Assembly: GCA_910583895.1 (NCBI GenBank)
Contig: CAJTYJ010000045.1
Span: 1 to 27,482 of the forward strand
Direction: 5' to 3'
From: an uncultured Lachnospiraceae bacterium
Lineage (GTDB): Bacteria; Bacillota; Clostridia; Lachnospirales; Lachnospiraceae
Length of the DNA stretch: 27,482 nucleotides
Positions within the stretch are counted from its first letter, which is position 1; every line of letters starts with the position of its first letter. Made by a program: the position numbers and the translations under genes. This document shows positions 14,281-22,594 of the stretch, in pieces. The notes beneath the pieces were generated by a model. That model saw nothing but the letters and a program-made list of their open reading frames with translations. It did not search any database and was not told the origin of the DNA.

Positions 14281-16285
14281 CAGATATATGGAACAGCTTA
14301 CCCGTATGGAAATAAAGCCGGAGGCCCTTCGAACGGCTCTGGATATCCTGAAGGAAGTCCCGCCTCTTCAGGCGGAGCTTGAGAACCCTTCTGTCCCCCG
14401 GGAGAAAAAAGAAAGCATTATCCAGAAGATCTTTCCCAGGGATTCCAGGTCTTTTCTGCTGACTTTGGCAGAGGACGGGGCGCTGGATCAGCTGGAAGCG
14501 ATTATCCAGGAATACACGGAAAAACCGGAAGCAGAACGGGGCCCCCTGGAATGTGTATTGGAATACGTAACGGCTCCGGACGAACAACAGTTCGCCGGCA
14601 TCCGGAAGTTTTTGGAGAAAAAGTATCCGGGAAGAGTGCTTTCCATTCAGAAAAAAGAGAATCCGTCCCTGGAAAGCGGTTTTGTCCTCCGGGCAGGTAC
14701 CCAGGAGTATGACTGGAGCCAGGAGGGGCGCAGACGGCTTCTGGAAGAAAAATTAAGTGCTTTGGATATTACAGGCAAGACGTCCATAACTGCAGAAAAA
14801 GGGATCATCAGTATCCTTCGCGGAAGTTTAGAGGACGTGGCACTTGAGAGCCAGGAAATCGGTGCGGTCCGACGGGTCGGAGACGGCATCGCCTACATTG
14901 ACGGTGTGGATCACGCCATGTACGGAGAGATTCTGGTCTTTGAGAATGGCTTGAAGGGAATGGTGCAGGATATTCGAAGAGATGAGATCGGCTGTATTCT
15001 CTTTGGAAAAGAAGATGAAATCTGTGAAGGAACCAAGGCTGTCCGTACCGGACGTATGGCTGGCATTCCGGTGGGAGACGGCTTTATCGGCAGGGTGGTG
15101 GACGCACTTGGGGCGCCTTTGGATGGAAAAGGTCCTGTGGAGTCCTTTGATTATCGTCCTGTGGAAGAGCCGGCACCAGGCATCACAGACCGAAGTTCCG
15201 TGGATACGCCGCTGGAAACCGGTATTCTTGCCATTGACTCTATGTTTCCCATTGGAAGGGGACAAAGAGAGCTGATCATCGGTGACCGGCAGACCGGCAA
15301 GACTTCCATCGCCGTAGATACGATCTTAAACCAGAAGGGAAAAGGGGTGGTCTGTATCTATGTGGCCATCGGACAGAAGAATTCAACAGTCGCCAAGATG
15401 GTGCACACCTTTGAGAAATACGGGGCCATGGACTATACGATTGTTCTGTCTGCATCGGCCAGTGACCCGGCGCCGCTTCAGTACATCGCACCTTATTCTG
15501 GTACGGCACTGGCAGAGTACTTTATGCACCGGGGGCAGGATGTACTGATCGTCTATGACGATCTGTCCAAGCATGCGGTGGCATACCGTTCTCTGTCTCT
15601 GCTTCTGGAGCGTTCCCCTGGGCGGGAGGCATATCCGGGCGACGTGTTTTACCTGCATTCCAGGCTTTTGGAGCGTTCCAGCCGTCTGAATGATGCTCTG
15701 GGCGGCGGTTCCATCACGGCGCTTCCAATCATCGAGACTCAGGCAGGAGATGTGTCCGCATACATTCCGACCAATGTGATCTCCATCACAGACGGTCAGA
15801 TTTTCTTAGAGAGCGACCTGTTCTTTGCAGGTATGCGTCCGGCAGTCAACGTAGGACTTTCTGTATCCCGTGTGGGCGGCGCAGCCCAGACAAAAGCCAT
15901 GAAAAAGGCAGCCGGAAGTATCCGCATTGACCTGGCACAGTACCGGGAGATGGAAGTGTTTACCCAGTTCAGCTCGGATCTGGACGCAGTGACCAAAGAA
16001 CAGCTCCAATATGGAAAAGGGCTGATGGAGCTGTTAAAGCAGCCTCTGTGCGAACCTATGTCTCTGCATGAGCAGGTGATTACGCTCTGTGCGGCAAATC
16101 AGAGACTGCTTCTGGATGTTCCGGTGAAAGAGATGAAGAAATTCCAGAGAGATATGCTTTCCTGGATTGACAGACAGTATCCTCAGATCGGTGAAGCGAT
16201 TGAGCGGATGCAGATCCTGGACGAACCTCTGATCGAGGAGATCATAAAAGCGGTAAAGGATTACAAAGAGCAGGTGGTGAGGTAA
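14270..16285 (+). CDS. Fused ATP synthase delta and alpha subunits
   Basis: One open frame of 671 residues encodes both subunits. Residues 1 to about 167 are a delta (OSCP-like) subunit: LENPSVPREKKESIIQKIF, a helical core, then VLEYVTAP and the C-terminal NPSLESGFVLRAG. From about 170 on it is a complete alpha subunit (about 500 residues, normal length) with VGDGIAYIDG, Walker A 338-345 (GDRQTGKT), IVYDDLSKHAVAYR, the SVSRVGG arginine at 534 and QFSSDLD. The start at 14270 is chosen because AGGTGA precedes it; a GTG at 14261 is in frame. No stop occurs at the junction. In-frame TTG (14762) and GTG (14837) have only weak GGAAG-like sites upstream. No other atpH or atpA is present in the operon. 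Confidence 0.93.
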   Translation: MQNDRYMEQLTRMEIKPEALRTALDILKEVPPLQAELENPSVPREKKESIIQKIFPRDSRSFLLTLAEDGALDQLEAIIQEYTEKPEAERGPLECVLEYVTAPDEQQFAGIRKFLEKKYPGRVLSIQKKENPSLESGFVLRAGTQEYDWSQEGRRRLLEEKLSALDITGKTSITAEKGIISILRGSLEDVALESQEIGAVRRVGDGIAYIDGVDHAMYGEILVFENGLKGMVQDIRRDEIGCILFGKEDEICEGTKAVRTGRMAGIPVGDGFIGRVVDALGAPLDGKGPVESFDYRPVEEPAPGITDRSSVDTPLETGILAIDSMFPIGRGQRELIIGDRQTGKTSIAVDTILNQKGKGVVCIYVAIGQKNSTVAKMVHTFEKYGAMDYTIVLSASASDPAPLQYIAPYSGTALAEYFMHRGQDVLIVYDDLSKHAVAYRSLSLLLERSPGREAYPGDVFYLHSRLLERSSRLNDALGGGSITALPIIETQAGDVSAYIPTNVISITDGQIFLESDLFFAGMRPAVNVGLSVSRVGGAAQTKAMKKAAGSIRIDLAQYREMEVFTQFSSDLDAVTKEQLQYGKGLMELLKQPLCEPMSLHEQVITLCAANQRLLLDVPVKEMKKFQRDMLSWIDRQYPQIGEAIERMQILDEPLIEEIIKAVKDYKEQVVR

Positions 16286-16286
16286 G

Positions 16287-17177
16287 ATGGCGGGGCTTCG
16301 AGAGATTCAGAGCCGGATTAAGAGTATTCAGGACACCAGGAAGATTACCAACGCCATGTATATGATTTCTTCTACAAAGATGAAAAAGGCAAAACAGGCG
16401 CTGGAAGCGACCGAACCATATTTTTATACCCTTCAGTCCACGATTGCGCGGATTTTGCGTCATCTTCCGGAGATGGAACATAGGTACTTTGAAAAACCGG
16501 ATGTAAAGCGCACAAACATCGGGCTTCTGGTCATCACCGGCGATAAAGGACTTGCCGGTGCCTACAATCACAACATCCTGAATCTGGCTCAGAAATTTTT
16601 GGACAATGCAGAGAATCATGTGAAGCTTTTTGTTGTGGGAGAGCTGGGACGGCAGTATTTTACTTCCAGAAATATTCCCATAGAAGAGAATTTTCGCTAC
16701 ACGGTGCAGAGTCCGAATTTTAACAGAGCCCGCTGGATCAGTGAGAAGATCCTGGATAAGTACCGGGATAATGAACTGGATGAAATCCATGTGATCTATA
16801 CCCGCATGGAGAGCAGTATGCAGAGTGTGCCGGAAGACAAAATGCTGCTTCCCATTGAGCGTCCTGTTCTTGCCCATATTCCTGCAGATGTTTATCAGGA
16901 GGAATTTTTTCTGATTCCGTCTGCGGAAGAAGCGGTGGATACGATTATTCCCAATTATATCACCGGATTTATCTACGGGGCTTTGGTCCAGGCCTATTAC
17001 ACGGTGCACAATGCCAGAATGGCAGCCATGGAAGCGGCGACCAACAATGCAGATGAACTGCTTCGTGAGCTGAAGATCAAATATAACCGTGCAAGGCAGG
17101 CGGCGATCACCCAGGAGATCACGGAGGTGTGCAGCGGAGCGAAAGCGCAGCGTGCCAAAAAAGATGCAAATAAATAA
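16287..17177 (+). CDS. atpG: F-type ATP synthase subunit gamma
   Basis: The 296-residue protein is the central rotor shaft. The N-terminal helix carries REIQSRIKSIQDTRKITNAM, and the C-terminal helix carries the conserved pattern ARMAAMEAATNNADELL. The central part has VITGDKGLAGAYN, typical of the family. The length is normal. It starts one base after the fusion gene stop, with GGTGAGG as ribosome binding site, so translation is coupled. A structured intergenic element follows at once. Confidence 0.96.
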   Translation: MAGLREIQSRIKSIQDTRKITNAMYMISSTKMKKAKQALEATEPYFYTLQSTIARILRHLPEMEHRYFEKPDVKRTNIGLLVITGDKGLAGAYNHNILNLAQKFLDNAENHVKLFVVGELGRQYFTSRNIPIEENFRYTVQSPNFNRARWISEKILDKYRDNELDEIHVIYTRMESSMQSVPEDKMLLPIERPVLAHIPADVYQEEFFLIPSAEEAVDTIIPNYITGFIYGALVQAYYTVHNARMAAMEAATNNADELLRELKIKYNRARQAAITQEITEVCSGAKAQRAKKDANK

Positions 17178-17178
17178 T

Positions 17179-17365
17179 ATGATGCCAGGGTCAAAAGGTC
17201 ATGTATGACATGCTTGCATGCCAATACATGACTTTGGGACCCGAAAAAACATGAAAAAGTAGCCCGATCGGGCGGATTTTGAATGTTTTTAGGATTGCGG
17301 GAGCATGAAATGCGGAGCAATCCGTAGGCATCAGGGGACAAAAAAACTTTTGACCCCAACATCAT
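17179..17365. mobile_element. MITE-like structured element with terminal inverted repeats, between gamma and beta genes
   Basis: The ends ATGATGCCAGGGTCAAAAG (17179-17197) and CTTTTGACCCCAACATCAT (17347-17365) are inverted repeats matching at 16 of 19 positions. Inside are three hairpins. The first (17188-17242) has stems GGGTC/GACCC and GTCATGTAT/ATACATGAC. The second is the perfect palindrome GCCCGATCGGGC (17262-17273). The third (17292-17323) has GGATTGC/GCAATCC with inner GCAT/ATGC. No protein is encoded. The form suggests a non-autonomous repeat, or an RNA structure acting inside the transcript. A possible three-base direct repeat AAT flanks the ends. No second copy is in this window. 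Confidence 0.7.
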
Positions 17366-17394
17366 AATATGGAACTATAGTTAAGGAGAGTATG

Positions 17395-18798
17395 ATGGAA
17401 AAAGGAAAAATCATACAGGTTTCAGGCCCGGTCGTGGACGTGTGGTTTGAAAAAGGTGTTCTCCCTCATATAAAAGATGCACTTACGGTCGACAATCACG
17501 GAGAAATGTGTGTGATGGAAGTGGCAAAACATCTTGGAGACAATGTGGTGCGCTGTATTATGCTGTCAGCAAGCGAAGGCCTTTGCCGTGATATGGAGGT
17601 GACAGCAACCGGGGAAGGAATCTCAGTCCCGGTGGGAGAAAAAGTCCTTGGAAGGCTTTTTAATGTTCTTGGAGAGCCGGTGGACGGAGGAAATGAGATC
17701 GCAGATGCCAAAACCTGGTGTGTGCACCGGGAACCGCCGTCTTTTGAAGAACAGAATCCGGTGGTGGAGATTTTAGAGACCGGGATCAAAGTCATTGATC
17801 TTCTGGCTCCTTACGCCAAGGGCGGCAAGATCGGATTATTCGGCGGTGCCGGTGTGGGAAAGACAGTACTGATCCAGGAGCTGATCCGCAATATAGCCAC
17901 AGAGCACGGCGGATATTCCATCTTCACCGGAGTGGGAGAGCGTTCCCGTGAGGGCAATGACCTGTGGAGCGAAATGAAAGAATCCGGAGTGCTGGAAAAG
18001 ACCGCACTGGTGTTCGGCCAGATGAACGAGCCGCCAGGAGCCCGTATGCGGGTGGCGGAAACCGGGCTTACCATGGCGGAATATTTCCGGGATGAGATGA
18101 ATCAGAACGTGCTTTTGTTTATTGACAACATCTTCCGTTTTGTGCAGGCAGGTTCAGAAGTATCCGCACTTCTGGGACGGATGCCGTCGGCAGTCGGATA
18201 TCAGCCTACCCTTGCCACAGAGATGGGAGAGCTGCAGGAGCGGATCGCTTCCACCAAAAATGGATCGGTCACTTCCGTTCAGGCAGTGTATGTGCCGGCA
18301 GACGACCTGACTGATCCGGCGCCGGCGACCACATTTGCCCATCTGGACGCCACAACGGTGCTTTCCAGGAAAATTGTGGAACAGGGTATCTACCCGGCTG
18401 TGGATCCTTTGGAGTCCACATCCCGGATTCTGGAAGCGGATGTGGTGGGAGAGGAGCATTATGAGACTGCGAGAAAAGTACAGGAGATGCTTCAAAAGTA
18501 CAAGGAACTCCAGGATATCATCGCAATTCTTGGTATGGAAGAACTGTCAGAGGAAGACAAACTGACGGTCAGCCGTGCAAGAAAGATTCAGCGTTTCCTT
18601 TCTCAGCCGTTTCATGTGGCAGAGAATTTTACCGGAGTTCCCGGTAAGTATGTGCCCATTGAGGATACGATCAAAGGTTTTCAGGCGATTATCACAGGAG
18701 AGATGGATGCTTATCCGGAAGCGGCATTTTTTAACGTGGGAACTATTGAGGAAGTAGTGGAGAAGGCGAAGTCGATCACGGCTTCCGTACAGAGGTGA
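17395..18798 (+). CDS. atpD: F-type ATP synthase subunit beta
   Basis: The 467-residue protein is the catalytic subunit. It has GKIIQVSGPVVDVWF at the start, Walker A at 150-157 (GGAGVGKT, Lys156), the GVGERSREGNDLW block with the catalytic Glu, and LLFIDNIFRFVQAGSEVSALLGRMPSAVGYQPT (given here only as a landmark), followed by the helical C-domain with ELSEEDKLTVSRARKIQRFLSQPF. The start at 17395 is preferred over 17392 because AAGGAG (17383-17388) is six bases upstream. It is separated from gamma by a 217-base gap holding the structured element, whereas the junctions from b through delta-alpha to gamma overlap or abut. Confidence 0.97.
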   Translation: MEKGKIIQVSGPVVDVWFEKGVLPHIKDALTVDNHGEMCVMEVAKHLGDNVVRCIMLSASEGLCRDMEVTATGEGISVPVGEKVLGRLFNVLGEPVDGGNEIADAKTWCVHREPPSFEEQNPVVEILETGIKVIDLLAPYAKGGKIGLFGGAGVGKTVLIQELIRNIATEHGGYSIFTGVGERSREGNDLWSEMKESGVLEKTALVFGQMNEPPGARMRVAETGLTMAEYFRDEMNQNVLLFIDNIFRFVQAGSEVSALLGRMPSAVGYQPTLATEMGELQERIASTKNGSVTSVQAVYVPADDLTDPAPATTFAHLDATTVLSRKIVEQGIYPAVDPLESTSRILEADVVGEEHYETARKVQEMLQKYKELQDIIAILGMEELSEEDKLTVSRARKIQRFLSQPFHVAENFTGVPGKYVPIEDTIKGFQAIITGEMDAYPEAAFFNVGTIEEVVEKAKSITASVQR

Positions 18799-18805
18799 TC
18801 TGATT

Positions 18806-19219
18806 ATGGCAACGTTTCGCTTGAAGATTATCACCAGCCGGAGAAGCTTTTACAACGGTCCCTGCTACATGCTGATCATACCGGCGCTGGACGGGGAAAA
18901 GGCGGTCATGGCCCATCATGAGGAGATGATCATTGCCATCAAGCCCGGCGAGATGCGGATTCAGTTTGAAGAAAACGGCGAGTGGGAATATGCGGCGGTC
19001 GGGCAGGGATTCTGCCAGATTGCCAACAACCGGGCCACCTTGCTGGCAGATCTGATCGAGCGGCCGGAGGAGGTGGACGCCAACCGCGCAAGGGAGGCGC
19101 TGGAGCGGGCGCAGGAGCGGCTGCGCCAAAAGCAGAGTATTCAGGAGTTTCATATGACCCAGGCGGCCATGGCAAGGGCACTGGTGCGTTTAAAGGAGAC
19201 CGAGCGTTATATCCAGTAG
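18806..19219 (+). CDS. atpC: F-type ATP synthase subunit epsilon
   Basis: The 137-residue protein has an N-terminal beta-sandwich (about 1-85) and a C-terminal helical hairpin (about 88-135) that can extend and block hydrolysis. The helix carries V-D-A-N-R-A at 90-95, which matches the (I/L)DxxRA ATP-binding motif of Bacillus-type epsilon subunits except for Val at the first position. ATP-dependent control of hydrolysis is therefore possible. It starts seven bases after the beta gene and closes the operon before a strong terminator. Confidence 0.94.
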   Translation: MATFRLKIITSRRSFYNGPCYMLIIPALDGEKAVMAHHEEMIIAIKPGEMRIQFEENGEWEYAAVGQGFCQIANNRATLLADLIERPEEVDANRAREALERAQERLRQKQSIQEFHMTQAAMARALVRLKETERYIQ

Positions 19220-19224
19220 GTATG

Positions 19225-19276
19225 AAAAAGTGACGGAAAGCGGCCTGACAACAGGAATCGCTTTTCGTCACTTTTT
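19225..19276. terminator. Bidirectional terminator between atpC and the nitroreductase gene
   Basis: AAAAAGTGACGGAAAGC (19225-19241) pairs with GCTTTTCGTCACTTTTT (19260-19276) over 17 positions with one mismatch. The flanking A and T runs give a U-tail in both directions, so it can serve the ATP synthase operon and the convergent minus-strand gene that ends at 19302. Confidence 0.92.
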
Positions 19277-19301
19277 GTACGTGTTCAGCACAAGATGGAG
19301 T

Positions 19302-20093
19302 TTACTTCCATATGATATCCGCTTTTCGGCGGGGGGCTGTCCTTTTGTAGGTCCGGCGGGGATATCCAAGGAGCATACAGCAGGCGATTTGTTTCTCCTC
19401 AAGTCCGAGCCATTCCTGCAGAGCTGTACTTTCGCTGACCATGCGTATCATATATCCGCTGTAAAGGGCTCCGGCGCCTTCGGCCACCGCCATATTCTCA
19501 ATATTGACTGCTGCCAGGGCACCATCCAGCGGATTGTCAGCGCCGATAACCAGAAAGGAAGTGGCATTCATAAGCAGGGTATCGTTGGCCGGGTCTTTCT
19601 GGTATCTTTCATAAAAACGGGAGAACAGAAAATGCCAGTTCCGGTCGGCATGCCCGAGTTGTTCCAGCACCTTTGGCATCTCCTGCCAGACCAGCTGCCG
19701 GAATTCTTCCAGCCGGTCCTGCACCAGGATAAAACGGCAGTCCTGGCAGTTCCTGGCGGTTGCAGTATACCGACCAGCGTCCAGAATCCGTTCCATTTTT
19801 TCCCGGGAGATGGGATCTTTTGTAAAATTCCGGATGCTTCTGCGGAATTTTACCGCATGCAGATAATGCTCCGGATTCAGATGGAACGTATCCGGATCGT
19901 ATTCTTCCACGTCAGCCATGTCATACGCGGGGATGGACACCGCACGTTCCGGGCAGATCGCCACGCAGTGGCCGCATTCGATGCATTTTTTTACATACTG
20001 AGCCTTGCCATCGGTGACTTTGATTGCTCTGCCGGGGCAGTCCTGTTCACAGGCCTTACAGCCGATGCATTTTTCCGTGTCAATTTGAATCAT
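19302..20093 (-). CDS. Ferredoxin-nitroreductase fusion protein
   Basis: The 263-residue protein starts with a 2[4Fe-4S] ferredoxin domain (about 1-60) bearing CIGCKACEQDCP and CIECGHCVAICP. A nitroreductase-family flavin domain follows (about 75-263) with RRSIRNFTKDPISREKMERIL and a C-terminal block containing LLGYPRRTYKR. It probably passes electrons from the clusters to FMN and on to an unknown acceptor; the substrate cannot be read from sequence. The start at 20093 is chosen because AAAGGAGG precedes it and the ferredoxin domain begins at once; the open frame extends to 20198 but runs through the promoter. It is a single-gene unit. Confidence 0.92.
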   Translation of the reverse strand: MIQIDTEKCIGCKACEQDCPGRAIKVTDGKAQYVKKCIECGHCVAICPERAVSIPAYDMADVEEYDPDTFHLNPEHYLHAVKFRRSIRNFTKDPISREKMERILDAGRYTATARNCQDCRFILVQDRLEEFRQLVWQEMPKVLEQLGHADRNWHFLFSRFYERYQKDPANDTLLMNATSFLVIGADNPLDGALAAVNIENMAVAEGAGALYSGYMIRMVSESTALQEWLGLEEKQIACCMLLGYPRRTYKRTAPRRKADIIWK

Positions 20094-20118
20094 AAAGAAT
20101 CCTCCTTTGTATCTAAAC

Positions 20119-20147
20119 ATTATATATGGAAAAGACACCCGCTTCAA
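20119..20147 (-). promoter_or_regulatory. Promoter of the ferredoxin-nitroreductase gene
   Basis: On the minus strand TTGAAG (20142-20147), a 17-nt spacer and TATAAT (20119-20124) form a strong sigma-A promoter, 26 bases before the start codon. Confidence 0.82.
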
Positions 20148-20213
20148 GCGTTTCTTGATCGTATGCACGGCAAACACTGGAATACCAATGCATACCATGA
20201 TCGGGAAAAATCA

Positions 20214-20242
20214 TTGCAGACAGAGGAAATTTATAGTAAGAT
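20214..20242 (+). promoter_or_regulatory. Candidate promoter of the HAD phosphatase gene
   Basis: TTGCAG (20214-20219), a 17-nt spacer and TAAGAT (20237-20242) make a moderate sigma-A promoter 53 bases before the start at 20295. Confidence 0.55.
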
Positions 20243-20294
20243 AGCTCTATAACAAAAAACAGAGGAAGCATAAACGCGGACAGAATGGAGAAAA

Positions 20295-20951
20295 ATGATG
20301 ATACAGGCAGTTATTTTTGATATGGACGGAATATTGATCGATACAGAGAAATATCTGTACCGCTACTGGAAGCAGGCGTCCCAGGAGGCGGGATATGAGC
20401 TGACCCATGAGCAGCTTTTGCGCTTCCGAAGCTTTTCCAAAGAGTATGCAGAGCCTTATTTTAAGGAGCTTCTTGGGCAGGATTTTGATTTTCGGGCTGT
20501 GAGGGCCCGCCGAAAAGAGCTGATGAGGGCTCATGTAGAGACTTATGGGGTGGAGAAAAAGCAGGGAGTGGACGAGTTTTTGGACTGGCTGACCGAAAAA
20601 GGATACAAAAAGGCCGTGTCTACAGCTGCCAAAGCAGAACGGACCAGAGAACATTTGACCCGGCTTGGTCTTTATGACCGATTTGATCAGATCGCATGTG
20701 CTCCTGCTCTGCCTCACGGAAAGCCCATGCCGGATGTATACCTCTATGCCTGCGAAAAGATTGGTGAAAAGCCGGAAAACTGTCTGGCGCTTGAGGATTC
20801 GGACAACGGTGCCCTGGCTGCTTACCGGGCCGGCTGCAAGGTCGTGATGGTAAAAGATCTGGCAGATCCGCTTCCGGAGACGGCCCGTTTTCTCACCGGG
20901 ACAGCAGAAAATCTGCTGGAAGTAATCCCGATTCTAAAGCAACTGGGGTAA
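20295..20951 (+). CDS. HAD-superfamily hydrolase (beta-phosphoglucomutase-like phosphatase)
   Basis: The 218-residue protein has HAD motif I as FDMDGILID (nucleophile Asp9, general acid Asp11), a helical cap (about 15-80), motif II near VSTAAK, motif III in GKPMPDVYL and motif IV in LEDSDNG. This is the C1-cap subfamily of sugar-phosphate phosphatases and mutases; the substrate is unknown. The start may be 20295 or the adjacent ATG at 20298. The next gene follows after 24 bases in the same direction, so they may be co-transcribed. Confidence 0.9.
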   Translation: MMIQAVIFDMDGILIDTEKYLYRYWKQASQEAGYELTHEQLLRFRSFSKEYAEPYFKELLGQDFDFRAVRARRKELMRAHVETYGVEKKQGVDEFLDWLTEKGYKKAVSTAAKAERTREHLTRLGLYDRFDQIACAPALPHGKPMPDVYLYACEKIGEKPENCLALEDSDNGALAAYRAGCKVVMVKDLADPLPETARFLTGTAENLLEVIPILKQLG

Positions 20952-20975
20952 AGCAAGAAAGGAGATCAGGCTTTT

Positions 20976-22571
20976 ATGAAACTGAAAATCAAATTGTTGC
21001 TGTCGCTTCTGGCCATAGCAGCAGCGGGGATTTATTATTATGTGACGATCCCGGCTGTCAACATTCATTCCAGCGGCTTTTGGCTGTTCATCATCTCGCT
21101 GGTTGTGATTCTGACCTTTTTCTTCAGCGCCAGAGGAATCCGGGAGGGCATCCCGGCGGGAGATATCAGACCGCTGAAGATCGGCGCAGTGATCGCCTTT
21201 TTCCTGTTGGCAGTCTACGGAATCGGCAGTCTTTTGTCTTCGCCGATTGTCAATGCGGACAAGTATCATAAACTTCTGACCGTTCAGGAAGGAACGTTTA
21301 CCGAAGATATCGCAGAAGTCAATTATACGGAGATTCCGCTTCTGGACAAAAGCTCCGCCACGCTTCTGGGCAACCGCAAGATGGGTTCTCTGATCGATAT
21401 GGTGTCTCAGTTCGAAGTCAGTTCTTTGTATACCCAGATCAACTATCAGAATAAACCGGTTCGGGTGACGCCTCTGGTATATGCCAGCCCCATCAAATGG
21501 CTGACCAACATGAGCGAGGGAATCCCGGCCTATATTATGATTGATATGACCACCCAGGATACCGAATGTGTCCGGCTTTCGGAGGGCAGTTATATCAAAT
21601 ATTCCCAGGCTGAATATTTTAACCGCAACATCTACCGGCATCTGCGGTTCCGCTATCCTACCTATATTTTTGATCAGCTGAGCTTTGAGATTGATGAGGA
21701 GGGGACGCCCTACTGGATCTGCCCGGTGAAAAAGTTCAACATTGGCCTGTTCGGAGGACAGACCATCGGAAAAGTTGTACTCTGCAACGCCGTCACCGGC
21801 GAGACGGCCTGTTACGATGTGGACGACTGCCCTCAGTGGGTGGATTCTGTCTATTCGGCCAATCTTCTGGTTCAGCTCTATGACTACTATGGGCTGTATA
21901 TGAATGGGTTTTTCAACAGTGTTTTAAGTCAGAAGGGGTGTCTTCGTACGACGGACGGTTATAATTACCTGGCCATGGAAGATGATGTATGGGTCTATAC
22001 GGGCATCACATCCGTCAGCGGGGATGAGTCCAATGTGGGTTTTGTGCTTATGAACCAGCGGACCATGGAGTCCAAGTATTATGCCTGCCCGGGTGCAGAA
22101 GAATATTCTGCCATGAATTCTGCAGAAGGTCAGGTACAGAATTTAGGGTATCATTCCACATTCCCGCTGCTTTTGAATGTGGCCGGAGAGCCGACTTACT
22201 TTATGGCTTTGAAAGACGACGCAGGACTGGTCAAAAAATATGCCATGGTCAACATCAAAAAGTATCAGAACGTGGCCATCGGAGACACGGTGGCGGAGTG
22301 TGAAAAGTCATACATCAGTCTTTTGAAAACCAATGGCATTTCCAGCGGCCCGGTGTCCGCCGGGGAGACGGTGACCGGAACGATCGAGACGATCGCGCCG
22401 GTGGTTTTGGAGGGCAACTCTCATTATTATGTGGTGCTGACCGGAAAGGATACGATCTATGACGTATCCGTCAACGAGCATCCGCAGATCGTCCTGTACA
22501 AAGAAGGCGAACCGATTACTTTTGAATATATCGCCGGAGAGGGGCTGCAGACGGTGACCGGTCTGCAGTGA
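20976..22571 (+). CDS. Membrane protein of unknown function with large outer domain
   Basis: The 531-residue protein has three N-terminal membrane segments (about residues 5-25, 34-51 and 66-86) and then about 440 residues with no further hydrophobic helix. The tail contains blocks such as GTPYWICPVKKFNIGLFGG and ETACYDVDDCPQWVD, and a last part (about 455-531) that may be an OB-like beta domain (VTGTIETIAPVVLEGNSHYYVVL). I recognise the layout as a conserved hypothetical family of Firmicutes but cannot name it. AAGGAG precedes the ATG. The stop overlaps no gene; the radical SAM gene begins 23 bases later. Confidence 0.8.
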   Translation: MKLKIKLLLSLLAIAAAGIYYYVTIPAVNIHSSGFWLFIISLVVILTFFFSARGIREGIPAGDIRPLKIGAVIAFFLLAVYGIGSLLSSPIVNADKYHKLLTVQEGTFTEDIAEVNYTEIPLLDKSSATLLGNRKMGSLIDMVSQFEVSSLYTQINYQNKPVRVTPLVYASPIKWLTNMSEGIPAYIMIDMTTQDTECVRLSEGSYIKYSQAEYFNRNIYRHLRFRYPTYIFDQLSFEIDEEGTPYWICPVKKFNIGLFGGQTIGKVVLCNAVTGETACYDVDDCPQWVDSVYSANLLVQLYDYYGLYMNGFFNSVLSQKGCLRTTDGYNYLAMEDDVWVYTGITSVSGDESNVGFVLMNQRTMESKYYACPGAEEYSAMNSAEGQVQNLGYHSTFPLLLNVAGEPTYFMALKDDAGLVKKYAMVNIKKYQNVAIGDTVAECEKSYISLLKTNGISSGPVSAGETVTGTIETIAPVVLEGNSHYYVVLTGKDTIYDVSVNEHPQIVLYKEGEPITFEYIAGEGLQTVTGLQ

Positions 22572-22594
22572 CACCGCCGGCAAGGGGAGAGAAT

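Noticed and set aside
16242..17009. Minus-strand open frame opposite the gamma subunit gene
   Set aside because: It is a shadow of a strongly conserved gene, with no ribosome binding site and no recognisable protein pattern.
16997..17365. Minus-strand open frame covering the structured element
   Set aside because: It reads through the hairpins and the 3' end of the gamma gene, starts at the terminal repeat by chance, and has no protein pattern. The DNA symmetry explains the sequence better.
19230..20252. Long plus-strand open frame of about 340 codons
   Set aside because: It lies antisense to the ferredoxin-nitroreductase, whose Cys motifs, ribosome binding site and promoter are clear. The plus-strand protein has no family pattern and runs through the terminator.
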